Part shown: piece after piece, positions 35,549-46,144 of the stretch
How positions within the stretch are numbered: position 1 is the first letter of the stretch
Layout of the letters: each line of letters opens with the position of its first letter
Origin: Benincasa hispida
Lineage: Eukaryota > Streptophyta > Magnoliopsida > Cucurbitales > Cucurbitaceae
NCBI RefSeq assembly: GCF_009727055.1
Contig: NC_052349.1
Location: 41,410,735-41,474,734, forward strand
DNA length: 64,000 nt
Direction: 5' to 3'
Translations under genes and position numbers: made by a program
Notes under the pieces: model-generated
The model's input: only the letters and a program-made list of their open reading frames with translations
Told to the model about the DNA's origin: nothing
Databases searched by the model: none

Positions 35549-35931
35549 CTGTGTGCACTAACTCCAACTTTGTTGGTTTTCTCATTACTCCTGTCTTTGA
35601 GAAACTAACACGCTTCTGCTTCCCAAATACACAGCTTTCACATAGCTTGTATTCAACTGCTTTCAGTCTCTATAACTTCCCTTCAGGGTGAAGAATTTTC
35701 ATACCTTTTTCACTTATATGTCCCAGTTTGTTGTGCCACAAATCAGTTTAACTTAAACTATCAATAATGGCCACCATATTCCTGTTACTGTTGTTGGCAT
35801 AAAGAGTACCTAACTTGCTTCCGAGCGATTATTGTAGCACCTTTTGTAACTTTCCAGTTTCCTTTTCCAAAGAACACGTCGCATCCTTCACTGTCTAATT
35901 GCCCAATGGAAATTAGGTTTCTCATGATATT

Positions 35932-36150
35932 TTAGACATGACGTACCTCGCAAATTTTCCAAATTGAACCATTTGCTAATTTTATATTCACGTCACCGAT
36001 ACCAATAACTTCCAAAGGTTCTCCATCAGCAAGATACACATTTCCATGATTTCCTGCAACATAATTTTCCAAAATGTCACGTTGACCAGTAGTATGAAAT
36101 GACACACCTAAATCTAATACCCACGTATTATGAGTGCTCTCAATTGTCAA
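35932..36150 (-). pseudogene. copia C protease fragment
   Basis: The 72-codon frame has NTWVLDLGVSFHTTGQRDIL, in which DLG replaces the DSG active site. It continues GNVYLADGEPLEVIGIGDVN, LANGSIWKICEVRHV, the TNT1-type protease-to-integrase region. The active-site Ser is lost. Confidence 0.8.
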
Positions 36151-36172
36151 AGTCAGATATGAAGGAACAGGT

Positions 36173-37312
36173 TAAGGTTCGTGAGCGGAAACGGGGATCG
36201 GTCCCAAATCCCAATTTTTACAAAATGTTCAATTTAACAGGATAATACAGAGAAGATTATGCAACAAAAGAAAATTTTTACAACATGCAAAATGAAATTG
36301 AGAAAATAGATAGAAAGAATTACTGACCCTTGATGATCTAATCTTCTTCACGTAATCTTCTTTCCAAAAATTGCAACGAACTTGAAACCCTAATTTGGCC
36401 ACCACCATGAAAGCTTTATCTGTATTCTCTAGGATGAGAATCCAAGAAGTTGTGGGCTCTTGGTACTTTGGAAGAGAGGAAAATTGAGAGGAAGGAGTCA
36501 GTGAAAGCCTGAGAACTTTTCTCCGAGAAAAAATTGTATGTGTTATGTGTTTCTGCACTATCAAACTCAAGGGAAGAAGAATATGGCAACAACCCCTTAC
36601 ACCACTCCTGCTCATGTAAGTTGTAGAAAGAAAAAGGAGGGGAGTTACAACTCCCTCCCAAAATTATTTTTTTAAAAAAATTAAATTAATTAAAAATTTT
36701 ATTTTAATAANAATATATATATATATATATATATATGATAACCATTTTATCATATAATATATGTTAAACTGTGTGTTATATCAAATATAACATATAACCT
36801 ATAGTTTTCATTCTCTCATTAATGCACGGTATTTAATATAAATCTCATTTATACTAACTTTATTTATATGAATACAATTCATATAATTAATATTTGAATC
36901 ATATTTAAATATTTAATTCCTCTCAAATAAACTTTATATTATAATGTATAAAATACATTATAGCAATTATATCATATGTAATTAGATTAAATTAATTATA
37001 TCACATATAATTAATTCCCTCAATTAATTTGAACAATTCAAATTAATCCAAAATTGATTCTCATTTAATCCCTGTTGAGCTACAGGGGACCTCATGGACC
37101 TGTAACTTGAAGCTTCAATGGTACTTGAATAATTAATTAAACTCCTTTAATTATATTAATTATATTATTCAACATCTTTTAACTGTCAGGCACTCCACGA
37201 AAGACCGACAGCTGCACTATTCGCACTACAAATATATTTATGTGTCCATTAGATATAACCAGTCAATAATGCGATGACCTTTCATATATTGCTCGTAAGT
37301 ACAACTAGGTCA
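36173..37312 (-). repeat. A/B/D-family LTR fragment, minus orientation
   Basis: Reading minus, this matches the 3' ~1.1 kb of the LTR seen at 48340-49453, ending in the 'gatccccgtttccgctc' block next to copia C. It includes an AT microsatellite (36712-36736) and the only ambiguous base (N at 36711). Short ORFs at 36229-36661 are incidental. At about 37312 it flips into the opposite-orientation LTR fragment. Confidence 0.75.
36711..36736. repeat. AT microsatellite preceded by an undetermined base
   Basis: Position 36711 is N, followed by about 25 bp of alternating AT. The equivalent LTR place in D (48900-48945) is also AT-repetitive, so this is a natural weak point for assembly. Confidence 0.9.
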
Positions 37313-38375
37313 AACTTCAATTGTTGTAAAGTGTTATAAATGATATGATCCAGATCATTCATGTGGAGACATGTGAATGGAGATATTCTATACAAAGAAT
37401 TTTGTATAAGACTAGACCACAAAATGACTAGTCTCATTATATAACACCGTTCATAATAGAGACTTACATTTCACCAGGATGACCATAGGTGACATGACTT
37501 GAATCTTGAGTGAGTTGTGAACTCCTGCCTATGAAGGCGATCCTTTGATTTGTATGGGTGAGAGTGGCTAGATCGCCGACTCAACAAGCCTACCATTTTG
37601 GGGATTTGTCTGATTGAAGAATTAGGAACACAACTACACAAGACGAAATTCACTCCTTCCCTAAGGTCGAAGTAAGTAGATAAATTGCTTTCTTAATGGC
37701 TGATTCGACTTGAACAACGTGGCGCCACACCCTCTCCTGGTCCGAGAGAGGTTTAGTCATAGTTGAACTATGATTTATTATTCATTAGAGGGATTATTGG
37801 TACTTAAGGAGTTAAATGTAATTACATGGGCAAAACAGTAGTTTTGGCGCAGCTGTACTTACGATCAATCTGTGAAGAGTCATCGCACTGTTGATGATTA
37901 TCCAATGGATACATAAATATATCTGTAGTGCGAAGAGTGCAGTTGTCGGTCTTTAAGGGTGTGTCCAGCAGTTAATCGAAGTTGAGTAATTTAATTAAAC
38001 GAGTTTAATTAATTATTCAAGTACCATTGGAGCTTCAATCTACAAGTTCATAAGGTTCCCTCTGTAGCTCAATGGGGATTAAATAAGAATCAATTTTGGA
38101 TTAATTTTAATTGTTCAAATTAATTGAGGGATTTAATTATATGTGATATAATTAATCTAATTTAATTCTATATGATATAATTATTATGATGTATTTGATA
38201 CATTATAAAGTTTATTTAAGAGGAAATAAATATTTGAATATGATTCTAATATTAATTATATGAATTGGATTCATATAATTAAATTTATTATAAATGGGAT
38301 TTATATTAAATGCCATAGGTGAGAGAATTGAAACTATAGGTTATATGTTATATGTGATATAACATATAGTTATTA
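37313..38375 (+). repeat. A/B/D-family LTR fragment, plus orientation
   Basis: Collinear with 47815-48895 of the 3' LTR of D at high similarity. Shared blocks include 'atgtggagacatgtga', 'taacaccgttcataatagag' and 'ttggagcttcaatctacaag'. It ends at 'acatatagttat', just before the AT-rich part of the LTR, and joins directly to pol-like sequence. With 36173-37312 it forms an inverted repeat of roughly 550 bp (about 36760-37310 against 37850-38375). Confidence 0.75.
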
Positions 38376-39559
38376 AAACTTTCAAGTGAATAAGCATCGT
38401 GTTTAATTTACAGAAGATAGAGTATTTATTTGTTGTGCTAATCCATAAGATTAATTTTGTATGTCGCTAAATACCATTGAATAACAAAAAGGCCCTTCTT
38501 AACAACTAAAATTTTAAGATTATTTATGGTAACTCATTAATAAAGAGACTTAAACATTTCTCCTAAAGAAAAATGTATGTCTTTGGTAGCCTAAGATGTT
38601 AGGCCCACATAGAATTCATCAACCATAATGATGAGAGATTGGTAAGAATGGACTTCCTAAGGCGATTTAGATAGAAAAATTTCTTCCTATTAGTGCTGAT
38701 CATGCCTTCGAAGAAGAAACGTTTATGGACCTAAAAGAAATAATCGTTTTTCACTTTAGAAAAGGTCATTATGGGCCAAGAACCCTTAGAGGCGTTGTAC
38801 ATTCAGACCTCTTGCTGTGGTCTCGGTAAATTGTTAAAAGCAAGAGGAGGGTTTGAATTATTTTATACCACTTTTTACTAATGATTAAATCACTGGGTGA
38901 TGTTTGATTTTAATCGCTAACAGAAGTTCTGAAGCCTTTTGAAAAAGTTCAAATGAGTTTATTCGAAGTTGAAGCTTGCAAATGCTAGTTCAAATCAAAA
39001 TGAGTAAAACATATCTCATACTGATCGACTGTGAGGTATCTTTGGATCTTACAGTTCTCAGAACTATTCTATTAGTAGAACATGGAGATTATTATCACCA
39101 TACTTCTTAGCACCTAGTCCACACCTCAGGCAAGAATCGGGTCGTTATCGATTCAATGATGAAAATCGAACCCTGTTAAATACTGCGTTCAGATCGTTGA
39201 GTATGAGTGTATGCATCCGCTACCGAATTCAGTTTGGGGTTATACAGACAGGACTGCTTAACATGTATTTTATTGAACTGTGTTCATCAAGAACTCTTAG
39301 TTTATCAGGACATTTTAGAATTATAGAATGGTTCGTAAAGATTAGTTTACACACAAATTTAAGGAATGTGGGTTGAACACAACAGCACAAATCGAATAGC
39401 ATATTAGAACGCAACAATACTTAAGAACATTGAAACTCATTCAAAATTTGCCCATTGTAGGCATGACAACAATGAAAGGAATAAGACGAGTGACGTTACT
39501 ATTTTAACAAACGATACAAATAAATGAAAATAAGTGTTTGTATCAAAGAGAATGACTAA

Positions 39560-40610
39560 ACAAATAAATTTCAATAGAGCGAGGATAAATTAAAGGAGAT
39601 ACTAAAGAATACCAGAAAAGACAAAAACAAGTAAAGATATGTGTTTAATGAATTACAAAAAAAAAAAATAATGAAACTATTTACAACACAATAAAAGACC
39701 AGTTGGTTGGAACAAGAAAAAAATAATAGAGTTGTTGAAGATCTGACACCAATAACATATAGTACGATAAATAAACTAACAAGTGTTGAGGAAGAATAGA
39801 AGAAATAGCGAAGGGTTGTGATAAGAACTCATTTTAGTATAAATGGGATTAATAGAAAATCAAGTCTTATAAAGAAATAGAAATAGAACAAGAAAAAGAT
39901 GAAATAATAAAAAGAAAAGATAATAGCATTAAACTACAAAAACAGAGAAGAATGCACAAAGAAAGAGAGAAATATAAGAAAGAATAGAGAGAAGATAAAC
40001 TAAAGGATAATAAAAAAAAGAAATGGAGTAAAATGATAATATTAAATTATGCTTATCGAAAGCCCACTCACACTTCGACAAACATAACTCACATAAAGAG
40101 ACAACAAAGGCTCAAACATACACCTAAGAGCAGTATGAAAAAATGCGAACAACCTAATAAACAAAGAAAAAGAGACAACAAAATAAAAAAGACAGTCGAC
40201 ATAACAAATTCAGGGAACAATGAAAACAACAAATATAAACAAGGAACCCTAAAAATACTAGATACACCCGCAACCACAGCTGCAGCGAGTCCTCATGAAG
40301 CGAGACTCCTCCTCCCTCCTCTTCGCCCCACTCCCGCTTACCCTAAACGCTCTACTCCACACCGCCTCCTCTACGTCGGCCCCTCCCACCAGCCTCCCCC
40401 GCCCCCCCACCCCCTCCCGCACCCCCATCAACTCGCACCTCACTGAGCACTCTGGCACAAACTGCGCCCCACCCCGTCGCCCCCCCGCCCCCACCACCTC
40501 CGCCCTCTTCTCCGCCCCCACACCTTGGCACCTCCCTCTCCGCACGCACCGACGCCACCCATCCCTATATGCGCACCGAAGCCTGCACGGCGATCTCATC
40601 ACCCCCCCCC
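39560..40610. other. A-rich then C-rich low-complexity block
   Basis: Strongly purine/A-rich to about 40270, then abruptly C-rich to 40610. It replaces about 650 bp of integrase-RT sequence present at 45660-46310. Long ORFs on both strands here (such as 40033-40446 and 40295-40699) arise from composition and encode no recognisable protein. Confidence 0.7.
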
Positions 40611-42139
40611 AGGGTCAAAGCACAAAGGTTTGCAGGCTTAATCCGGTCCACTCCACTATGACTGCAAACAAGCTCCTCTCTCGCAATCTAGAATATTAAG
40701 ATAGATACTATGATTAAATCTTTGGTTTTACTCAACAATATTTGATGAGCCTTGTGTTTACAAGAGATCATCAACAGTTCAGTAGTTTTTAAGTGTTGTA
40801 TGTAGATTGAATCCTACTCATTGGGAATGACGAGGTCTACTGATTAAAATTAAAATGGTTAGTGGCCCAATTCCAAATGAAAGATTTAGGAGATGTACAA
40901 TTGTTCTTCTTGGTATTCAGATCTTAAGAGATTGAAAGAACAAAAATACTAGTCTTGGTTCTCAGGCTATCGATATTGACAAAATGCTTGTCAAGTTTTC
41001 GATATAAAACTCCAAGAGGGTTTTTCCCTTCCAGGCACTGAGTTATATTGGTCTAAAGGAACAATTCCTAAAACACCTCAAGAAGTTGAGGAAAAGAGAC
41101 GGATCCTCTAATGCATTGGTTGTTGGCAACCTGATGTATACAATGTTATGTATTAGACCTAACATCTACTATGTGGTGGGATAGTGTAATAAATATTAGT
41201 CTAATCCAGGATATGATCAATGGACGCTGTACTAAGATTATCCTTAAGTATCTATGGAGACGAGAAACTATATGCTCGTGTATGGTTCTAAGGAAATTTG
41301 TTCCTTATAGGGATACACGAACTCTATTATCCAGGATGATGAGGATTCTAAAAATCCATTCAGAACTAGTGTTTTACTTCTCAATGGAGAGCAGTAGTCT
41401 AGAGAGCCACCAAGTAGGGGTGCATTGCTGACTCCAGAGGTTGAGTAATGTGCGGCTTCGTTAAGCTGCTAACGAGCTGTGTGGCTCAGAAAAATCGCTG
41501 ACTGATCTAGAAGAGTATTAGACATGTTCAAAGCCCATCACCCTTTACTATGATAATAAGTGGTGTTGTGGCTAATGCTCGAGAGCTTGGGGTTAAAATA
41601 CGGAAGCACATAGAATAGAAGTACCATCCCTATCCGAGAGATTGTGCATCGAGAGAGGACGTGGTCGTCACGTAGATAGCTTCGGTAAAAATGTTGCTGA
41701 TCCTTTACAAAGGCCCTCACGGCTAAGGTTTAGGTCACCTGCAGAGTATGCGGTCTAGGGACAGACCATATATAGTTCTAGGGGCAAGTGAGAGAATTTT
41801 ATTATTGGGTGCATTGTATGCTTCTAGTTTATTGTTTTGTGTAATTGTATATTAGTGTGACTTGTAATTGACCACCTCACTAGCGTTAGACAAGCGGGAC
41901 AAAATATTTTATTTATAATAATAAAATATACGAGAATATTTATTTGACATTTAGTTAGCATTAACCAACAAACTATATAAACTAAATCCAGGTTATTCTT
42001 TTGTAGCATATATAATGTATGTAGAGACATACAGGTGATCGATGTTTAAGTGATAACTAAATGGGTCTGTAGTAAATGGATAAGGCGGATACCTTACCCT
42101 GGTAACACTACGAGATGGTCCGTTTGATAGGATGTACCA

Positions 42140-42255
42140 ATTCACATGCGTGTGTGTGTGTACGCGTGTGCGTGTGTGCATGTGCGTGTGCGTGTGCATG
42201 TGCATGTGCATGTGCGCGCGTGCGTACGTGCATGCGTGCGTGCGTGTGTGTGAAA
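42140..42255. repeat. TG/CG/CA-rich alternating block
   Basis: About 115 bp of imperfect alternating purine-pyrimidine words (tgtgtg, gcgcgc, catgtg). It stands where about 1.45 kb of LTR (47810-49280) should be, so it is most likely part of the noisy segment. Confidence 0.75.
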
Positions 42256-42470
42256 CCCTATTTTTTTTATTCTATGAGGGTTTTTCAAAGGTAAAGGTTT
42301 CTTGAAACCCTATTTTTCTCTTTTCTAATTTATTCAGCATGCTTTTTTTTTGTGTATGATTAAATGCATATTGTTTTTGTTGATTCTATAAAATTGGGAA
42401 TTCTGTAAAAATTGAGATTTGGGTTTGATCCCCGTTTTCGGTCAAGGACCTTCACCGTTTCATTCAATCG

Positions 42471-42484
42471 TTATCAGAGCGAGG
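42471..42484 (+). other. primer binding site of copia D
   Basis: ttatcagagcgagg resembles the TGGTATCAGAGC initiator tRNA-Met complement, a few bases past the LTR end block 'ccccgttttcggtcaagg'. Confidence 0.65.
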
Positions 42485-43760
42485 TTTTTTGCCCCAAATT
42501 TTTTCAACTTTTCTGAGTTAATTTTATAGAAATCTGGTGGATTTGCATTCTATTCGAATTCTTCATGTGATGAATGTTTTTTATGAATGGTTAATAATTA
42601 ATAGATGTTTCGGGATTGGTCACTTTGTTTTATCGCTTTCAATTTTGTAAATTTGATTTGTAAGGGAACCTGTTTTGGGCATAATTTTTTTGTGATCGAG
42701 TCTGTAATTTAATGTTTTGAGTCGTGACTGTTCCGGTTGAAATCTGGAGAAGACGACGCCAAAATCGAAGGTTTTTCGATCATGTTTGTGGTTGTATAGT
42801 GTTGTCTGTACCGTAACATTGTAACGCTGCGATGAGGAAGAACGGTTTGTTCTTTCTATAACGTTACAACACTCTAAGATGGAAAGAACAAACCGGTTCT
42901 CACCCAATTCAGTTCCTGATCCATTTGGTTCGCTAGCGATTTGGGTCCAGTTCAGAGGCTGGGCGGTTCGGTTTGAGCAATTCAAGGCCCGTTTCGCTTA
43001 TTTTGAATCGATTAACCATTAACTTTGTAATAGATAGTTACTTTGATTAATTAAATTAATATAAGTGATATATTAATTTAATTAATTATTTAGATAACCA
43101 ATCCCAATCCATTAATTGTTTTATTAATTATGTATTTGATGTATGATTATAATTTAAATATATATGTCATAATGTATGTCAAATAGTATAAAATCCCACC
43201 ATAGGTTATGCATTTAATTTCATGCATCATTTATTTTATAAATGTTATAATATATATAGTTGCATGATTTGATTAATAAAGCGTGCTCATGCATCATATA
43301 ATATAAGTGTTATACTATATGTTTGCATGCATTAATAACATTAACATGCATCATTTATATTATAAGTGTTATAATATATAGTTTTTATATATGTATGGAT
43401 GAATGTTATTAATTATTTCATTACCTTATTATATAAATGTTATATATAGTTAGTAATGAAATGGAATTGCATGAAGCATGACTTTACCTTAGCAATTACA
43501 TTTCATTAGGTAATTTATAATTGTTATAATTTACTAAATATGTCAATGAATGCAATTGTATAATTTTAATTTATTTCATATTTTTTTATAAAAGTTATAA
43601 TTAAATCAAATTAGAAATTAAAATCAATAATTCATAATTGCATGTAAACCTTAAGTTAAAATCATGTTTTAAAATAGTTTAAAATATGATTCATATAGAC
43701 CTAAGATCACTTTTCTAATAATATTAGAAATTAAGTTTAATTTTTAAATTTTTTTTAAAA
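42485..43760 (+). other. leader of copia D with a stem-loop
   Basis: Non-coding. It contains a long inverted repeat (42839-42856 against 42882-42900) and then an AT-rich part (43000-43740) matching the leaders of A and B in reverse. The minus-strand ORF 42620-42985 crosses the stem-loop and has no recognisable protein content. Confidence 0.6.
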
Positions 43761-43761
43761 T

Positions 43762-44384
43762 GTGGGGGATGTTCGGACAACTGTCAGCACAAATCAGGCA
43801 CAATGCTCTAAAACATATCTTCAATGTCCGTATGCAAGAAGGACAGCTGTTAGAGAACACGTTCTCAACATGATGGTCCACTTCAACGTGGCGGAGATGA
43901 ATGAGTCTGTCATTAAGCCAGTCAGGTTAGCTTCATTTTGGAATCTTTGCCTGAAAATTTCCTACAATTCTATAGCAATGTTGTTATGAACAAGATTGAC
44001 TACAACCTGACCACTTTGCTCAATGAGCTTCAGACTTTTCAGTCCTTGATGAAAAACAAGGAACAAAAAGGGAGGCAAATTTTGCCTTGTCCTCAAAGAA
44101 GTTCTACAGAAGATCGTCCTCTGGAACTAAGTTTGTGCCTTCTTCTTCCGACACCAAAAAGTGGAAGAAGAAGAAAGGTAGAAAGGGGAAAACTAACCCA
44201 CCAATTGCTGCCCAAGGGCAAGAAGGTCAAGGCTGCAAAGGGAATCTGTTTCCATTGCAACCACGAAGGACATTGGAAGAGAAACTGTCTCAAATACTTG
44301 ATTGAAAAGAAGAAGGAAAAGCAAGGTAAATATGGTTTACTTGTATTGGAGACCTGTTTAGTGGAGAATGATGATTCTACCTAG
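43762..44384 (+). pseudogene. copia D gag fragment with zinc knuckle
   Basis: Starts mid-Gag (REHVLNMMVHFNVAEMNE in one frame). It continues in a second frame through the Ser/Lys-rich linker to GICFHCNHEGHWKRNCLKYL, a complete CX2CX4HX4C knuckle, and on to LETCLVENDDST. The frame ends at TAG (44382-44384), which stands where element B has the Trp before the protease active site. Confidence 0.82.
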
Positions 44385-45484
44385 ATAATTGATTCAGGCA
44401 CCACTAACCATGTTTGTTCTTCATTTTAGGGAATTAATTCTTGGCAGCAATTGGAAGCTAGGGAGATGATGATGCATTTTGGAACTGGGTACGTCGTCTT
44501 AGTTATGGCAGTGGGAGGGCTCAAACTCCATTTACAAAAATCTTATATTTTATGAGAAAATGTATATGTGGTTCCAGGTTTGAAAAGGAACCTGATTTCT
44601 ATAAAATGTCTTTTTGAACAATAGTACTCTTTTAACTTTCAAGTGAATAAAGTGTTTATTTACAAGAATAGAGTATTAATTTGTTGTGCTAATCCATAAG
44701 ATAATTTGTATGTGCTAATACCATTAACAACTAAAGCCCTTCTTAACACTAAAATGTTTAAAATTATGGTAACTCAAAATAAAAGACTTAAAATTTCTCC
44801 TAAAGAAAATGTATGTCTTTGGTACCTAAGGTTAGGCCACATAAATCTCAATAAGATTGAGAGATTGGTTAAGAATGGACTTCTAAGCGATTTAGAAGAA
44901 AATTCTTTACCTATGTGTGAGTCATGCCTTGAAGAAAAAATGACTAAAAGATCTTTTACTAGAAAAGGTCATAGGGCCAAAGAACCCTTAGAGCTTGTAC
45001 ATTCAGACCTCTGTGGTTCGATAAATGTTAAAGCAAGAGGAGGGTTTGAATATTTTATCACTTTTACTAATGATTAAATATGGGTATGTTTATTTAATGC
45101 AACAGAAGTCTGAAGCCTTTGAAAAGTTCAAAGAGTTTATGGTTGAAGTTGAAAATGCATTAAATAAAATGATTAAAACATTTCATCTGATCGATGTGAA
45201 GAGTTTTTGGATCTTACATTTCAGAACTATTTGATAGAACATGGAATTATATCCCAACTCTTAGCACCTAGTACACCTCAGCAGAATGGTGTATCGAAAA
45301 TGAGAAATCGAACCCTGTTAAATATGGTTCAGTCTGTGATGAGTTATGCATCCCTACCGAATTCAGTTTGGGGTTATACAGTACAGACTGCAACATGTAT
45401 TTTGAACTGTGTTCCATCCAAGAGTGTTATCAGGACATCTTTAGAATTATAGAATGGTCGTAAAGATAGTTTACACCATTTCAG
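44385..45484 (+). pseudogene. copia D protease and integrase fragments
   Basis: After the stop the sequence reads IIDSGTTNHVCSSF, so the DSG active site is kept, then breaks. 44706-45077 holds the GAG-pre-integrase and CESCLEEKMTKRSF zinc-binding region, then LELVHSDLCGSI and FEYFITFTND. 45025-45234 and 45207-45452 carry further integrase core (FQNYLIEHGI, then TPQQNGVSKMRNRTLLNMVQ). Several frameshifts separate the pieces. Confidence 0.8.
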
Positions 45485-45487
45485 AAT

Positions 45488-46144
45488 GTGGGTTGCTCAG
45501 CACATGTGCTTGAGGCAAATCCTAAGAAACTGGAACCTCATTCAAAATTGTGCCCATTTGTAGGCTACCCTAAAGGAATAAGAGGTGGTTACTTTTACGA
45601 TCCTAAAGAAAATAAAGTGTTTGTATCGAGAAATGCTACATTTCTAGAGGAGGATCACATTAAGGAGTATAAGTCTCGCAGTAAGATTGTGTTTAATGAA
45701 ATTTCCAAAGAAACTACTGAACCTTCAATAAGAGTTGTTGAAGAACCCAACACCTCAATAAGAGTTGTTGAAGTTGGATCATCTAGTAGGTCAAATCCAC
45801 CTCAAGTGTTGAGGAAGCCTCGACGCAATGGGAGGGTTGTGAATCCGCCTATTCGTTACATGGGTTTAATAGAAATCCTAGTTATGGTAGCTGACGAAGA
45901 TGTTGAGGATTCCTTGTCTTACAAGAAGGAAATGGAGGATGTTGACAAAGATGAGTGGATCAAAGCTATGGATCTCGAAATGGAGTCTATGTACTTCAAT
46001 TCTGTTTGGGATCTTGAAGATCAACCTGATGAGGTAAAACCTATAGGTTGCAAATGGATCTACAAGAGGAAATGGGGTGCTAATGGGAAGGTGCAAACCT
46101 TCAAGGCTAAACTTGTGGCAACAAGTTGGAGGAGTCAACTATGA
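45488..46144 (+). pseudogene. copia D integrase C-terminus to RT N-terminus
   Basis: A 218-codon frame: CSAHVLEANPKKLEPHSKLC, then FVGYPKGIRGGYFYDPKENK (integrase C-terminal region), and a Ser/Pro linker with a short internal duplication of SIRVVE. The RT lead-in follows (DEWIKAMDLEMESMYFNSVW, then GCKWIYKRKWG). It is frameshifted at KLVATSWRS just before the RT core. Confidence 0.82.

Larger units (their letters stand above)
32466..36172 (-). mobile_element. TNT1-like Ty1/copia element C, 5'-truncated
   Basis: Minus-strand element of a different copia lineage from A/B/D. It has a 3' LTR (32466-32953), a polypurine tract (AAGTGGTGGA, minus strand) immediately inside it, then RNase H, RT, integrase and protease remnants. 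It stops within the protease at 36172, where an A/B/D-family LTR fragment begins. gag and the 5' LTR are absent from the window. Many stops and frameshifts make it a relic. Confidence 0.8.
38376..42280 (+). other. indel-rich copy of copia D pol/LTR; probable unpolished sequence
   Basis: 38380-39545 matches 44636-45620 word for word over many 10-25-bp blocks but with frequent small, mostly inserted, bases, so it is about 18% longer. 40610-41794 matches 46311-47480 with small indels, and 41795-42110 matches 47480-47800. The copies share unusual decayed codons, so they are the same sequence, not separate family members. 39560-40610 and 42140-42255, where the copy should hold integrase/RT and LTR sequence, are low-complexity. 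No reading frame survives. I infer uncorrected long-read or gap-fill sequence; an actual duplication is the alternative. Confidence 0.7.

Noticed and set aside
36229..36661. Minus-strand ORFs of 81 and 128 codons
   Set aside because: They sit inside an LTR fragment and overlap each other in different frames.
40033..40699. Long plus- and minus-strand ORFs (about 114-137 codons)
   Set aside because: They lie in the A-rich/C-rich block and owe their length to composition. There are no domains, and overlapping ORFs on both strands.
42620..42985. 121-codon minus-strand ORF
   Set aside because: Antisense to the copia D leader and stem-loop; no homology recognised.
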